Assembly (NCBI RefSeq): GCF_030813505.1
Contig: NZ_JAUSUE010000006.1
Length of the DNA stretch: 64,000 bases
Reading direction: 5' to 3' (one strand)
From: Pectinatus haikarae
GTDB taxonomy: Bacteria; Bacillota; Negativicutes; Selenomonadales; Selenomonadaceae
Below, piece by piece: positions 26,693 through 34,891 of the stretch. A model generated the notes under the pieces. The model saw only the letters and a program-made list of their open reading frames with translations, made no database searches and had not been told where the DNA came from. How positions within the stretch are numbered: position 1 is the stretch's first letter; each line of letters begins with the position of its first letter. The position numbers were made by a program, and so were the translations under genes.

Positions 26693-27313
26693 TCAAATAC
26701 AATTTTTTATTTTCAAACCTCTGGAAAATTTACTTTGCATAGACGGTTTTAAGTCAAAATGCGTTTTCAGAATCTCAGCAAGCGAGAGCACATCTTCTTT
26801 CCTGCCATACTTGAGCTCCAACTCTATTTCCTGTATCGGTTCAGTAATTGACAGTCCATATATATGACCTGTATCAATAGCAGCTTCCAGTTTTGATTGA
26901 TTAAAAAATACAGTTGATTGTTGGCGTAAAAAAAAATTTTTTACGATAGGAATAAGTTGATCATCATAAATTAAATTTATTTTATCACGTATATTTTCTA
27001 TATCGTCAAAAATTTTTAAATTGGGGCAGATTGAACCTACCTGACGATTAATTTCTAAACGGCGGGCAAGAAAATCACTGGATTGATTTTTCCCCTTTAT
27101 AGTAGCGATATAAGTATTATTTTCTTTGCGTACCCGATAAACAATATGATTTTTTTGAAGAAAGGCATTTTCAGTATCATAATAGCATGCCGACATATGA
27201 AAAAATTTTGGAGGACCTGGTCGATAAAGTTCAGATATGAAATGACTGAGATAACGAAGATCTTTACTATTATTTATTTGCAATTTTACTTCAATTTCTT
27301 CATTTTTTGACAT
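26693..27313 (-). CDS. CYTH-domain protein (possible inorganic triphosphatase)
   Basis: About 206 residues from ATG 27313, where AGGA stands 11 bases upstream; an ATG four codons earlier (27325) is too close to that site. The CYTH signature EIEVKL opens the protein. YYDTEN, YRVRKE and the matching strand IELELKYG complete the charged tunnel lining typical of triphosphate-tunnel enzymes. CYTH proteins hydrolyse triphosphate, thiamine triphosphate or act as adenylate cyclases. The bacterial single-domain form is most often an inorganic triphosphatase, but no substrate can be read here. Its relation to the adjacent ABC transporter and protease is unknown. Confidence 0.8.
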   Translation of the reverse strand: MSKNEEIEVKLQINNSKDLRYLSHFISELYRPGPPKFFHMSACYYDTENAFLQKNHIVYRVRKENNTYIATIKGKNQSSDFLARRLEINRQVGSICPNLKIFDDIENIRDKINLIYDDQLIPIVKNFFLRQQSTVFFNQSKLEAAIDTGHIYGLSITEPIQEIELELKYGRKEDVLSLAEILKTHFDLKPSMQSKFSRGLKIKNCI

Positions 27314-27394
27314 AATGCAACACATCCTAAAGTTTTTTGAAACAGAATGATAAGTATATTATTCCTGCATATCTTTGGCAGATGATAAATCAGC

Positions 27395-27733
27395 TCACAG
27401 CAATAACAGTATTATAGATCCGAAAAAGAGCGTCAGGCTAAGTGATCTCAGAAGTGAAACGACGGCCTGGCTATGCGCAGGGATCAGCCTGCATATAAAA
27501 TACTGGAGCATCCATGTACAAAATGACATGCCGAAGAAGAAACCTGGTATATCCCAAGAAAAAATACTGTAAACGGAAATTACGGCCGCAATGAACAAGG
27601 CAGTGTACTGCCCTCTGCTGAGGGCATTTTTTGCAGGAACGGCAGGTACTTTGGGACGAATTTTCTGAGAGCAGCTGTTGTAAGCTTTTTCTGCTTCATC
27701 AAAATCTTTTTGGGAAAAATTTTTATATATCAT
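27395..27733 (-). CDS. Small membrane protein of unknown function
   Basis: A 112-residue protein I do not recognise. The first 40 residues are soluble and charged (KNFSQKDFDEAEKAY). Then come about three hydrophobic segments, near residues 44-60, 64-84 and 95-112, suggesting a small integral membrane protein with a cytoplasmic N-terminus. An excellent ribosome-binding site (GGAGG, 5 bases from ATG) supports translation. It starts 34 bases after the SbmA-like transporter stops, so it may be co-transcribed and assist that transporter. That link is inference. Confidence 0.6.
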   Translation of the reverse strand: MIYKNFSQKDFDEAEKAYNSCSQKIRPKVPAVPAKNALSRGQYTALFIAAVISVYSIFSWDIPGFFFGMSFCTWMLQYFICRLIPAHSQAVVSLLRSLSLTLFFGSIILLLL

Positions 27734-27766
27734 CTCATCCTCCGCTGCATAAATTTTTTTAAGGAT

Positions 27767-29488
27767 TTACGCGTTGTTCAAAACATAAAATTTATAATCA
27801 CCATTTCCGCTGACATCAAGTCTGTATTCATGATGGGGCAGAAGTGTCGCACGATGACCTATACTTACTATTGTGATCTGCGGCAGTTCCTTTTTCAGGA
27901 GAGTGTACATATGATTTTCTGTGGCTTCATCTAATGCAGAAGTAGCTTCATCCAAAAATACCCATGCAGGTTTTTTTAAAAATATTCGCGCAAAAGCCAG
28001 ACGCTGCTGTTCACCGAGAGAAAGAATGCTGCTCCAGTCATTTATTTCTTCAAGCTGGTCAGCAAGTTTGCTGAGTTTACATGATTTTAGCAGCTGATCA
28101 ATATTTTTGGTGTCAATTGCCGGAACTGCCTGAGGATAGTATAATGATTGACGCAGTGTACCCAGAGGCAGATAAGGTTTTTGCGGTAAAAATAATATAT
28201 TTTCCTGAGAGGGAATAGTGATTTTACCTTCGGCAAATGGCCAAATTCCGGCTAAGGTGCGAAGCAAAGTGCTCTTACCGCTGCCGGATGCCCCTGTTAT
28301 TATCATACTTTTTTCTGCGGACAGCTTCATACAGAGATTTTTTATGATGGTTTCTCCGTGAGGAAGTCTGACCGTGAGCGCGCTTATGTCTAATTCATCA
28401 TCCAAATTTACGTTGACATCCGCTTGAAGTGTATCGGCAGTTTCCATGTGTTCGGCAAAGGTGCTGAGACGGCGGATGACGGAAGACCACTGTGCTATGT
28501 CGGTATAAGAGCTGACCAAATAAGATAAGGCATCCTGCACCTTGCCAAAGGCGGTCAGAGTCTGAATGAGCCATCCTATCGGCAGCATTTCATTGAAGTA
28601 GCGAGGAGCAGCTATTAAAATAGGAAGAATGATTGCTATTTGGGAATAACTGACAGTTATTCCGGTAAGGATCTTTTGGCGATTCATTATTTGCTTAAAG
28701 TTACCTATGACAAACATAAAGCGCTTTTGAAAATTGATTTTTTCAGGTAATTCGCCGCGATAGAATGCGATGCATTCACTGTTTTCTCTCAGACGCACCA
28801 GAGAAAAACGAAAATCGGCTTCATATTTCTGTTGATTGAAATTCAAACTAATTAATTGATGTCCTGTTTTATGCGTTATAAAAGTTCCTATTATAGAATA
28901 CAAAAGTGTTACCCATACCATAAAGCCGGGAATAGATATGGCTTGTTCGCCAAAGGAAACGGTGAAGCTGCCTGAGAGCTGCCACAACATGGCTATAAAA
29001 GATATCAATATCATGACTTGCTTGAAAAGTCCTATGCCGAGAGAAAGTGTGAGACTGACGAAAAGATTTATATCTTCTTGAATACGTTGATCAGGGTTGT
29101 CTGTATTGTTTTGACCTGTCTGCAGCTTATAATAAGTTTGCTTGTGCATCCATTTTTCTATGTATTGTTTAGTCATCCATGTACGCCATTTTATCTGCAG
29201 CATCTGCTGCAGATAAAATGCGTAAACCGCAAGCACAATGAGCAGCAGGGCGAGAATGCTGAATTTCCCAATAGAGTGCCAAAAAGCTTGATAGGAATAG
29301 TTTTGCAAAATAGTATAGAATTCGTTATACCAATCAGTGAGCTCCAGCATCAAATATATGGATATTAAATTAAATAGGACGACGGTAGCTAAAAGCCCTC
29401 TTGCTTTCCATTTTTCTTCTGATTGCCAGTAATCCTTAAATAGAAGCCAGAATATTCTTGAGGATTTTTTTATAGAATCAATCTGCAT
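27767..29488 (-). CDS. ABC transporter with fused SbmA/BacA-like membrane domain and ATPase
   Basis: 573 residues from ATG 29488, which has GGGGG 7 bases upstream; the frame opens at 29617 but that region runs through the promoter. The N-terminal half has about six membrane segments of the ABC_membrane_2 / SbmA-BacA type (DYWQSEEKWKARGLL, LTDWYNEFY, YYKLQTGQNNTDNPDQRIQED). The C-terminal half is an ATPase with Walker A GASGSGKST (about residue 396), signature LSLGEQQ (about 488) and FLDEATSALD. Unlike E. coli SbmA this form carries its own ATPase, like YddA or mycobacterial Rv1819c. Such proteins move peptides, cobalamin or other hydrophilic molecules. Substrate and direction are unknown. Confidence 0.88.
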   Translation of the reverse strand: MQIDSIKKSSRIFWLLFKDYWQSEEKWKARGLLATVVLFNLISIYLMLELTDWYNEFYTILQNYSYQAFWHSIGKFSILALLLIVLAVYAFYLQQMLQIKWRTWMTKQYIEKWMHKQTYYKLQTGQNNTDNPDQRIQEDINLFVSLTLSLGIGLFKQVMILISFIAMLWQLSGSFTVSFGEQAISIPGFMVWVTLLYSIIGTFITHKTGHQLISLNFNQQKYEADFRFSLVRLRENSECIAFYRGELPEKINFQKRFMFVIGNFKQIMNRQKILTGITVSYSQIAIILPILIAAPRYFNEMLPIGWLIQTLTAFGKVQDALSYLVSSYTDIAQWSSVIRRLSTFAEHMETADTLQADVNVNLDDELDISALTVRLPHGETIIKNLCMKLSAEKSMIITGASGSGKSTLLRTLAGIWPFAEGKITIPSQENILFLPQKPYLPLGTLRQSLYYPQAVPAIDTKNIDQLLKSCKLSKLADQLEEINDWSSILSLGEQQRLAFARIFLKKPAWVFLDEATSALDEATENHMYTLLKKELPQITIVSIGHRATLLPHHEYRLDVSGNGDYKFYVLNNA

Positions 29489-29527
29489 ATGTATGCCCCC
29501 GATAACTTGAAATAAAGTATGGTTAAA

Positions 29528-29556
29528 AGTATAATAAAAAAATAGATTTATTGCAA
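29528..29556 (-). promoter_or_regulatory. Sigma-70-type promoter for the SbmA-like ABC transporter
   Basis: On the minus strand TTGCAA, an exact 17-base spacer, then TATACT. Initiation near 29521 would give a leader of about 30 bases carrying the GGGGG ribosome-binding site before ATG 29488. This also supports the shorter protein start. Confidence 0.65.
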
Positions 29557-29632
29557 TGACAGAAGGCTGGCATGAGTATTTATCCGAGAAAACATTTGCA
29601 GGATAAAAATCGTTCAAAATAGGAGACTACAG

Positions 29633-30289
29633 ATGAAACATGATCTTTTTTTTGCGGGAATAGGTATGTTTATTGTAATATTATTATTTGCCGGCTACCG
29701 TTATCTGCCGCAAAGACGAGTTTTTTATTTGTTTACAGCCATTGTTCTTTGCGGCACAGGAGCTGTTTTTTTATTTTGGAACGGACAGACACAGAATAAT
29801 AATATGACTGAAGAACAGAGAATGCAGATTCTAAGTGAGCAGCCCTTTTTTATAACATGGTATGAAGAATATAAACAGTATGTTGAAGAAATAGATCGTA
29901 TCTGGATGCGCTATAATAATGCGTTAGATGAATTTTCTGCCCAAAAAATTAGCATGGAAGATATGAATACAGATTTGCTGAAAATACAGGCCGATTCTGA
30001 TGAACTGAGAAATGAGCTGGAAAAAAAATTGCCGCCGCAGGAATTGTCAGATGAAAATTATAGACTGGTGTATGAAGTCTTGGAAAAGACACGACAATAT
30101 CTGGCTGCGGAAAATTCTACCATAAAAATGACTGTTCAAATGATGCAAATTCCTCAATTTAAAATGAAAGCAGTTGAGGAACAGTATAGGGAACTGGATA
30201 ATATCCGCATTCTTAATTCGCCGGTCAACTTGAATGCAGCGGGAGATATTTCTTCAGTGAGGGATAATCTCAGTCTGCCGGATCTGTAA
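29633..30289 (+). CDS. Two-TM coiled-coil protein of unknown function upstream of the dcw cluster
   Basis: A 218-residue protein not recognised. Two hydrophobic segments, near residues 5-22 and 30-51, form a hairpin anchor. Residues 58-200 are highly charged and helical, with likely coiled coil at 68-145. A conserved-looking patch, FITWYEEYKQYVEEIDRIW, follows the anchor. There is a good RBS (AGGAG). It lies divergently from the SbmA-like transporter and 129 bases before rsmH, roughly where mraZ often sits, though it bears no resemblance to MraZ. A role in envelope or division is only a guess from position. Confidence 0.75.
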   Translation: MKHDLFFAGIGMFIVILLFAGYRYLPQRRVFYLFTAIVLCGTGAVFLFWNGQTQNNNMTEEQRMQILSEQPFFITWYEEYKQYVEEIDRIWMRYNNALDEFSAQKISMEDMNTDLLKIQADSDELRNELEKKLPPQELSDENYRLVYEVLEKTRQYLAAENSTIKMTVQMMQIPQFKMKAVEEQYRELDNIRILNSPVNLNAAGDISSVRDNLSLPDL

Positions 30290-30418
30290 AATTACCTTCA
30301 AAATCAACATAATCTTTTATTTTATAAAGGAATAAGCTTTTTAATAAAGAATATACTAAAAGAATAAATAGAGAGAATTTTGTTCTTATGACCACCAAAA
30401 AGGGGGAAGTTTCTTTAA

Positions 30419-31357
30419 GTGGAATTTCATCATATAAGTGTTATGGCTGATGAAGTTATTGAAAACTTAAAAATAAAGCCAAATGGAATATATGTCGACT
30501 GCACTCTGGGCGGTGCCGGACATTCTTCCCGCATTGCCGGGGCACTGAATGAACAGGGTGTCTTATTGGGGATAGATCAGGATACTGAGGCAGTGAATGC
30601 CGCAAAGGAAAGACTGGCGCATTGTGTCTGCGATGTCAGGATCATACATGATAATTTTGCGCATCTTGAGCAAATACTTATTGATCAGGGAATAGAAAAG
30701 GCAGACGGTTTTTTGTTTGACCTGGGTGTTTCCTCACATCAAATTGACGATGCCGGGCGCGGTTTTTCTTATATGCATGACGCAGTTTTGGATATGAGAA
30801 TGGATAAAGATGCGAAACTCACGGCTCAAATTGTTGTCAATGAGTATAGTCAGGAACGGCTGACTGAAATAATAAAAAACTATGGTGAAGAAAGATGGGC
30901 AAAAAGAATAGCGGCATTTATAGCAGAAACCAGAAAAACAACTCCAATACAGACTACGGGACAGTTGGTGGATGTTATAAGGAGAGCAATCCCTGCCGCA
31001 GTTCGCAAAAATATGCAGGGGCATCCTGCTAAGAGAGTTTTTCAGGCTGTCAGAATAGAAGTCAACAATGAGTTGAATATTTTGGAAGAATCTTTTAAAT
31101 GTGCTGTACGGCACTTAAATAAGAATGGCAGACTTGCTATAATAACTTTTCATTCATTAGAGGATAGAATTGCTAAAAATACCCTTAGGCTTATGGCCAG
31201 AGGCTGTATCTGTCCGCCGGAAGTTCCTTTTTGTGTATGCGGACATGAAAAACAGCTGAAGCTCTGTGGCAGGGCGGCCACTCCGTCTGAAACTGAAACA
31301 GACGATAACTCCAGAGCCAGAAGTGCTAAACTGCGCGTCGCGGAGAAAATAATATAA
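30419..31357 (+). CDS. rsmH: 16S rRNA (cytosine(1402)-N(4))-methyltransferase RsmH
   Basis: A 312-residue SAM-dependent methyltransferase (MraW) that methylates N4 of C1402 in 16S rRNA, first gene of the dcw cluster here. The SAM-binding motif DCTLGGAGHS is at residues 27-36. FDLGVSSHQIDDAGRGFSYM and TFHSLEDRI are family signatures. Translation starts at GTG with AGGGGG 11 bases upstream. mraZ, which usually precedes it, is absent. A 165-base structured gap separates it from ftsL. Confidence 0.97.
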   Translation: MEFHHISVMADEVIENLKIKPNGIYVDCTLGGAGHSSRIAGALNEQGVLLGIDQDTEAVNAAKERLAHCVCDVRIIHDNFAHLEQILIDQGIEKADGFLFDLGVSSHQIDDAGRGFSYMHDAVLDMRMDKDAKLTAQIVVNEYSQERLTEIIKNYGEERWAKRIAAFIAETRKTTPIQTTGQLVDVIRRAIPAAVRKNMQGHPAKRVFQAVRIEVNNELNILEESFKCAVRHLNKNGRLAIITFHSLEDRIAKNTLRLMARGCICPPEVPFCVCGHEKQLKLCGRAATPSETETDDNSRARSAKLRVAEKII

Positions 31358-31368
31358 ATGGAGACTTA

Positions 31369-31398
31369 ATTCAGACGGCGTTTTGACGCCGCCTGAAT
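31369..31398 (+). other. Strong 13-bp stem-loop after rsmH
   Basis: ATTCAGACGGCGT pairs with ACGCCGCCTGAAT around a 4-base loop, with one A-C mismatch. No T-run follows, so it is not a standard intrinsic terminator. It could protect the rsmH mRNA end or be part of the larger structured region just downstream. Confidence 0.6.
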
Positions 31399-31409
31399 AG
31401 TAGTCGAAA

Positions 31410-31485
31410 TTATCCAGGAAGTTAGCCGCTCTTTACTCACCGCTTGCAGAAGCAGGAGTATTAGAGCGGGTTAGTCATCGGATAA
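31410..31485 (+). ncRNA. Candidate structured RNA element / ftsL leader
   Basis: Four nested helices can be drawn in 76 bases. The outermost is TTATCC (31410-31415) with GGATAA (31480-31485). Next is CCGCTCT (31426-31432) with AGAGCGG (31463-31469), then TACTC (31434-31438) with GAGTA (31456-31460). The apical helix is CTTGC/GCAGG with an AGAA loop, or alternatively GCTT/AAGC. This is more ordered pairing than expected by chance in an AT-rich gap. It ends 37 bases before the ftsL start. I do not recognise it as a named riboswitch, T-box or protein leader. Comparative evidence is missing. Confidence 0.4.
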
Positions 31486-31522
31486 AAAAGTATTTTGGGA
31501 AGAACATGCGGAGGAACGGGCA

Positions 31523-31915
31523 ATGTCAAAGTATTATAATTATAGTAATTTAGCAGAGAAGCCGACTGATAAGAAAAGAAAATCGCCTACACGCAATTAT
31601 ATAAATTATTCTAAATCAAAAGCAGCGGGAACTAAGATACATTTAAATAACAAGCTGCGCTTGCGTTGCTTTTTCTTAGTTGTGATTGTATCTGCGATGG
31701 GGATGTTCATTACCTTTCGCAATGGAGTGGCAGCCAGCCAAGGGTATGAGCTTGTAAAAATGAAACAGTCTGTGTCTTCCCTTGAAAAGGAAAACTCAAG
31801 ATTAAAGCTTGATATCGCTGGACTGAAATCGCCTGAGCGCATAAAGGGGATAGCAGTTAAAGACCTTGGCATGGTGCTGCCGCCTCAGATATATTTTGCT
31901 AACAAAAATCGTTGA
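31523..31915 (+). CDS. ftsL: FtsL-like cell division protein
   Basis: A 130-residue bitopic membrane protein. Residues 1-45 are a basic cytoplasmic tail, about 48-68 a single membrane segment, and 75-105 a short coiled coil (VKMKQSVSSLEKENSRLKLD). A C-terminal segment, SPERIKGIAVKDLGMVLP, is characteristic of FtsL / septum-formation-initiator proteins. FtsL acts with FtsQ and a DivIC-type partner in the periplasmic divisome. RBS GGAGG is 8 bases from ATG. Position after rsmH is the standard ftsL site. The expected next gene, ftsI/spoVD, is missing; a terminator follows instead. Confidence 0.88.
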   Translation: MSKYYNYSNLAEKPTDKKRKSPTRNYINYSKSKAAGTKIHLNNKLRLRCFFLVVIVSAMGMFITFRNGVAASQGYELVKMKQSVSSLEKENSRLKLDIAGLKSPERIKGIAVKDLGMVLPPQIYFANKNR

Positions 31916-31926
31916 GCTTGTGATTT

Positions 31927-31956
31927 AAGGGGCTGTTTTTTTACAGCTCCTTTTTA
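31927..31956 (+). terminator. Intrinsic terminator inside the dcw cluster, after ftsL
   Basis: AAGGGGCTGT pairs with ACAGCTCCTT (one G-U) around a T-rich loop and is followed by a T-run. It splits the cluster into rsmH-ftsL and murE-onward units. Confidence 0.85.
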
Positions 31957-31970
31957 GTTTGCTGATTATC

Positions 31971-31979
31971 TGCTATAAT
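31971..31979 (+). promoter_or_regulatory. Extended -10 promoter element for murE
   Basis: TGCTATAAT, an extended -10 (TG-N-TATAAT) with a perfect hexamer, 15 bases after the terminator T-run. No good -35 is visible, which extended -10 promoters can do without. Transcription would start about 25 bases before the murE start. Confidence 0.6.
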
Positions 31980-32011
31980 ATATTTGTTTTGGAAAAATAG
32001 GAGGTATTGTG

Positions 32012-33511
32012 ATGCCAAAATCTATAAAGACATTGATAGAAAAGCTGGACAATGCTAAAATTACGAATGATGCAGAAGTTGATATCACTTCAGTCGAATG
32101 TGATTCGCGCAGGGTGAAAAAGGGTTCTCTTTTTTTCTGTGTAAAGGGGGCCACAGTGGACGGACATGAATTTGTTCCGGCTGCTTTGTCAAATGGTGCC
32201 GTGGCGGTCATAGCTGGAAGAGATGTCGATGTACCTGATAATATAGTCAAAATAATAGTTGATGATGTACATGCGGCAATGGAAAAAATTGTGCCGTTTT
32301 TTTATGACTATCCTGGCAAAAAAATGAGAATGATCGGTGTTACCGGTACCAACGGAAAGACAACGATAACGTATATCATACGGTCAATTTTGCGTAAGGC
32401 CGGATATAAGACAGGTCTTATAGGCACTATAAAAATAATGATAGAAGATGAAATACTGCCAATTCATAATACTACACCTGATATAATTGATCTGCAGCAG
32501 ACGCTGTTCTGCATGGTAAAAGCCGGTATGGATTACGTTATTATGGAAGTATCGTCCCATGCGCTGGCACTGCATCGTGTTGCCGGGTGTGAATATGATA
32601 CGGCAGTATTTACCAATCTTACGAGGGATCATTTAGATTTTCATAAAACATTTGAAAATTATGCTTTGGCAAAAGCCCGTTTGTTTTCTTCCTTGAGTGC
32701 GCCAGAAAACGAAAAAGGTAACAAGACTGCTGTGATAAATATAGATGATGGTGCTGCCGCGGTGATGCAGCAGCATGCAAAGTGCCGTACATTTACTTAT
32801 GCGATCGATAAGCAGGCAGATATTAAGGCTGATAATATCAATATTCATGCTGATGGAGCATCTGTACATATAGGCGGTAGTTTGTGCAATATGGATTTGC
32901 TTTTGAATATAACGGGACTTTTTAATATATATAATGTCATGGGAGCTGTTGGCGCTGCCTTAGCGGAAAACGTAGCTCCTCATATCATAAAAGAGGCTTT
33001 GGCGGATTTTCACAGTGTTCCGGGAAGATTTGAATTGGTGCGCGCAGGGCAAGACTTTTCTGTTATAGTTGATTATGCGCATACACCTGACGGACTGGAA
33101 AATGTTTTAAAAACAGCCAGGCAGATAGCCAAAAAAAATATTATTACAGTATTTGGCTGCGGCGGGGACAGGGATCGCACTAAGAGACCAATAATGGGAC
33201 GCATAGCTGCTGAAAGATCAGATATAGTTATTGCTACCTCTGATAATCCGCGTACGGAAGATCCTGAATTTATACTGGAAGAGGTTGAAAATGGTGTTCT
33301 GCCGTCTTTGCACGGTAACTTTCATGAAAAAATTACTGACAGAAAAACAGCAATTTACCGTGCCGTGGAATTAGCTCAAAAAGATGATATTGTCATAATA
33401 GCAGGAAAAGGGCATGAAAATTATCAGATATTGAAAACGGGAACGATACACTTTGACGATAAGGAAGTAGCTGCCGCGGCTATAAAAAGGAAACTTTCGG
33501 AGGGAAAATAA
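32012..33511 (+). CDS. murE: UDP-MurNAc-L-Ala-D-Glu:meso-diaminopimelate ligase
   Basis: A 499-residue Mur ligase adding the third residue of the peptidoglycan stem peptide in the cytoplasm. ATP-binding motif is GVTGTNGKTT (around residue 112), and the substrate motif DNPRTEDP lies near residue 410. DNPR is the motif associated with meso-diaminopimelate rather than lysine, so the wall should be mDAP-type. I prefer ATG 32012 over GTG 32009, since GGAGG is 7 bases from it. It heads the second dcw unit after its own promoter. murF follows immediately, its TTG abutting this stop. Confidence 0.96.
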   Translation: MPKSIKTLIEKLDNAKITNDAEVDITSVECDSRRVKKGSLFFCVKGATVDGHEFVPAALSNGAVAVIAGRDVDVPDNIVKIIVDDVHAAMEKIVPFFYDYPGKKMRMIGVTGTNGKTTITYIIRSILRKAGYKTGLIGTIKIMIEDEILPIHNTTPDIIDLQQTLFCMVKAGMDYVIMEVSSHALALHRVAGCEYDTAVFTNLTRDHLDFHKTFENYALAKARLFSSLSAPENEKGNKTAVINIDDGAAAVMQQHAKCRTFTYAIDKQADIKADNINIHADGASVHIGGSLCNMDLLLNITGLFNIYNVMGAVGAALAENVAPHIIKEALADFHSVPGRFELVRAGQDFSVIVDYAHTPDGLENVLKTARQIAKKNIITVFGCGGDRDRTKRPIMGRIAAERSDIVIATSDNPRTEDPEFILEEVENGVLPSLHGNFHEKITDRKTAIYRAVELAQKDDIVIIAGKGHENYQILKTGTIHFDDKEVAAAAIKRKLSEGK

Positions 33512-34891
33512 TTGCCGTCTTTTACATTGGAAGAAATAAAAGAATATACTGGCTGTGAAGTTATAGAAGAAAAAAGCACAAAATTTGATAATGTGTGCAC
33601 TGATACCCGCAGTATAATGCCTGGGATGATTTTTCTGGCTATAAAAGGAGAAAAATTTGACGGACATGATTTTCTTGATAAGGCACTGGAAAAGGGAGCG
33701 GCGGGAATCATTCTGTCGGACAGAAATAAAGCTGAAAAAGTAAAAAATAAAAATGGCACAATTTTATATGTGCCTGATACATTAAAAGCGTATCTAGATA
33801 TTGCCGGTGGATGGCGAAGTAAATTTTCTCTGCCTGTATTGGCTGTAACCGGTTCAAACGGAAAAACGACAACAAAAGATTTAACGGCGGCTGTGCTGTC
33901 GGAAAAATATAAGGTTTTAAAAACACAGAAAAACTTTAATTCAGAAGTGGGTATGGCTCTGACCTTATTAGCGTTGAAACCGGAACATGAAGTTGCCGTG
34001 ATAGAAATGGGAATGAGGGGTCTGGGGCAGATACGGAACTTGGCTGAGGCGGCTAAGCCGAATATAGGAGTGATCCTCAATGTGGGAAACACCCATATGG
34101 AACTGCTGGGATCGATTGAAAATATTGCTAAGGCTAAAAGTGAGCTGGCAGAGGCGATAGAGTCTGACGGAATTGTTATTCTTAATGCTGACAATGAATA
34201 CACTGCTTCTATGGCAGAAAAAACAAGAGCAGGAGTAATAACTTTCGGTATAAAAAAAGCTGCGGATGTAGCCGCAGTAAATATACATACTGAAGGTGCC
34301 GCAAGGACGATATTTACTTGTAAAACTGCAGAGGAAAGTGTTGAACTTTCCATACCGCTCATCGGTGATCATAATGTTTATGATGCCTTGGCAGCTATTG
34401 CTGCCGGCCGTGCCATGCATTTGAATTGGGAGATGATAGCTCGGGGCCTGAATAATTTTGTATCATCCGGCATGCGCTTTGAGATTTTTGCGCTGAATGA
34501 TTATACGGTTATCAATGATGCATATAATGCCAGCCCGCTTTCGACAAAGGCTGCAATAGAAAATTTATCTGTCATACCGGCAAAAAGACGTATTTTTGTG
34601 TTTGGGGATATGAAAGAATTGGGTGCCGCGGCAAAGGCAGCGCATGAAGAAATAGGAAAGCTTTGCTTTTTAAAAAAAATAGATATATTGATAACTTTGG
34701 GCGCCCTGGCTGGATATGCCGCCGCTGCCGGCAGGCTGTATGGAATGGAAAATGTCAGCAGCTGCAGAACGCGAGAAGATATAGCCGTGCTTTTGAAGAG
34801 CATTTTAAAAAAAGGAGATGCTGTTTTGTTTAAGGGATCACACAGCATGCAAATGGAAAAAATAATAGAGTTATTGGGGAAAAGGCAATGA
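33512..34891 (+). CDS. murF: UDP-MurNAc-tripeptide:D-Ala-D-Ala ligase MurF
   Basis: A 459-residue Mur ligase joining D-Ala-D-Ala to the UDP-MurNAc tripeptide. ATP-binding motif VTGSNGKTTTKDL lies near residues 112-124. NFNSEVGMALTLL and NDAYNASPLSTKAAIE are MurF signatures. Translation starts at TTG directly after the murE stop, with GGAGG 8 bases upstream. The end overlaps mraY by 4 bases (ATGA), so the three genes are tightly coupled. Confidence 0.97.
   Translation: MPSFTLEEIKEYTGCEVIEEKSTKFDNVCTDTRSIMPGMIFLAIKGEKFDGHDFLDKALEKGAAGIILSDRNKAEKVKNKNGTILYVPDTLKAYLDIAGGWRSKFSLPVLAVTGSNGKTTTKDLTAAVLSEKYKVLKTQKNFNSEVGMALTLLALKPEHEVAVIEMGMRGLGQIRNLAEAAKPNIGVILNVGNTHMELLGSIENIAKAKSELAEAIESDGIVILNADNEYTASMAEKTRAGVITFGIKKAADVAAVNIHTEGAARTIFTCKTAEESVELSIPLIGDHNVYDALAAIAAGRAMHLNWEMIARGLNNFVSSGMRFEIFALNDYTVINDAYNASPLSTKAAIENLSVIPAKRRIFVFGDMKELGAAAKAAHEEIGKLCFLKKIDILITLGALAGYAAAAGRLYGMENVSSCRTREDIAVLLKSILKKGDAVLFKGSHSMQMEKIIELLGKRQ

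Noticed and set aside
31370..31379. TTCAGACGGC, an exact match to the Neisseria DNA uptake sequence (reverse strand), with a near-match in the facing arm
   Set aside because: A 10-base match has roughly a one-in-ten chance in a window of this size, only one copy is seen, and Negativicutes are not known to use this uptake word. It is explained by the hairpin.
33424..34362. 312-residue minus-strand frame across the murE/murF junction
   Set aside because: Antisense shadow; serine/alanine-rich with no domain, covered by a well-identified ligase gene.
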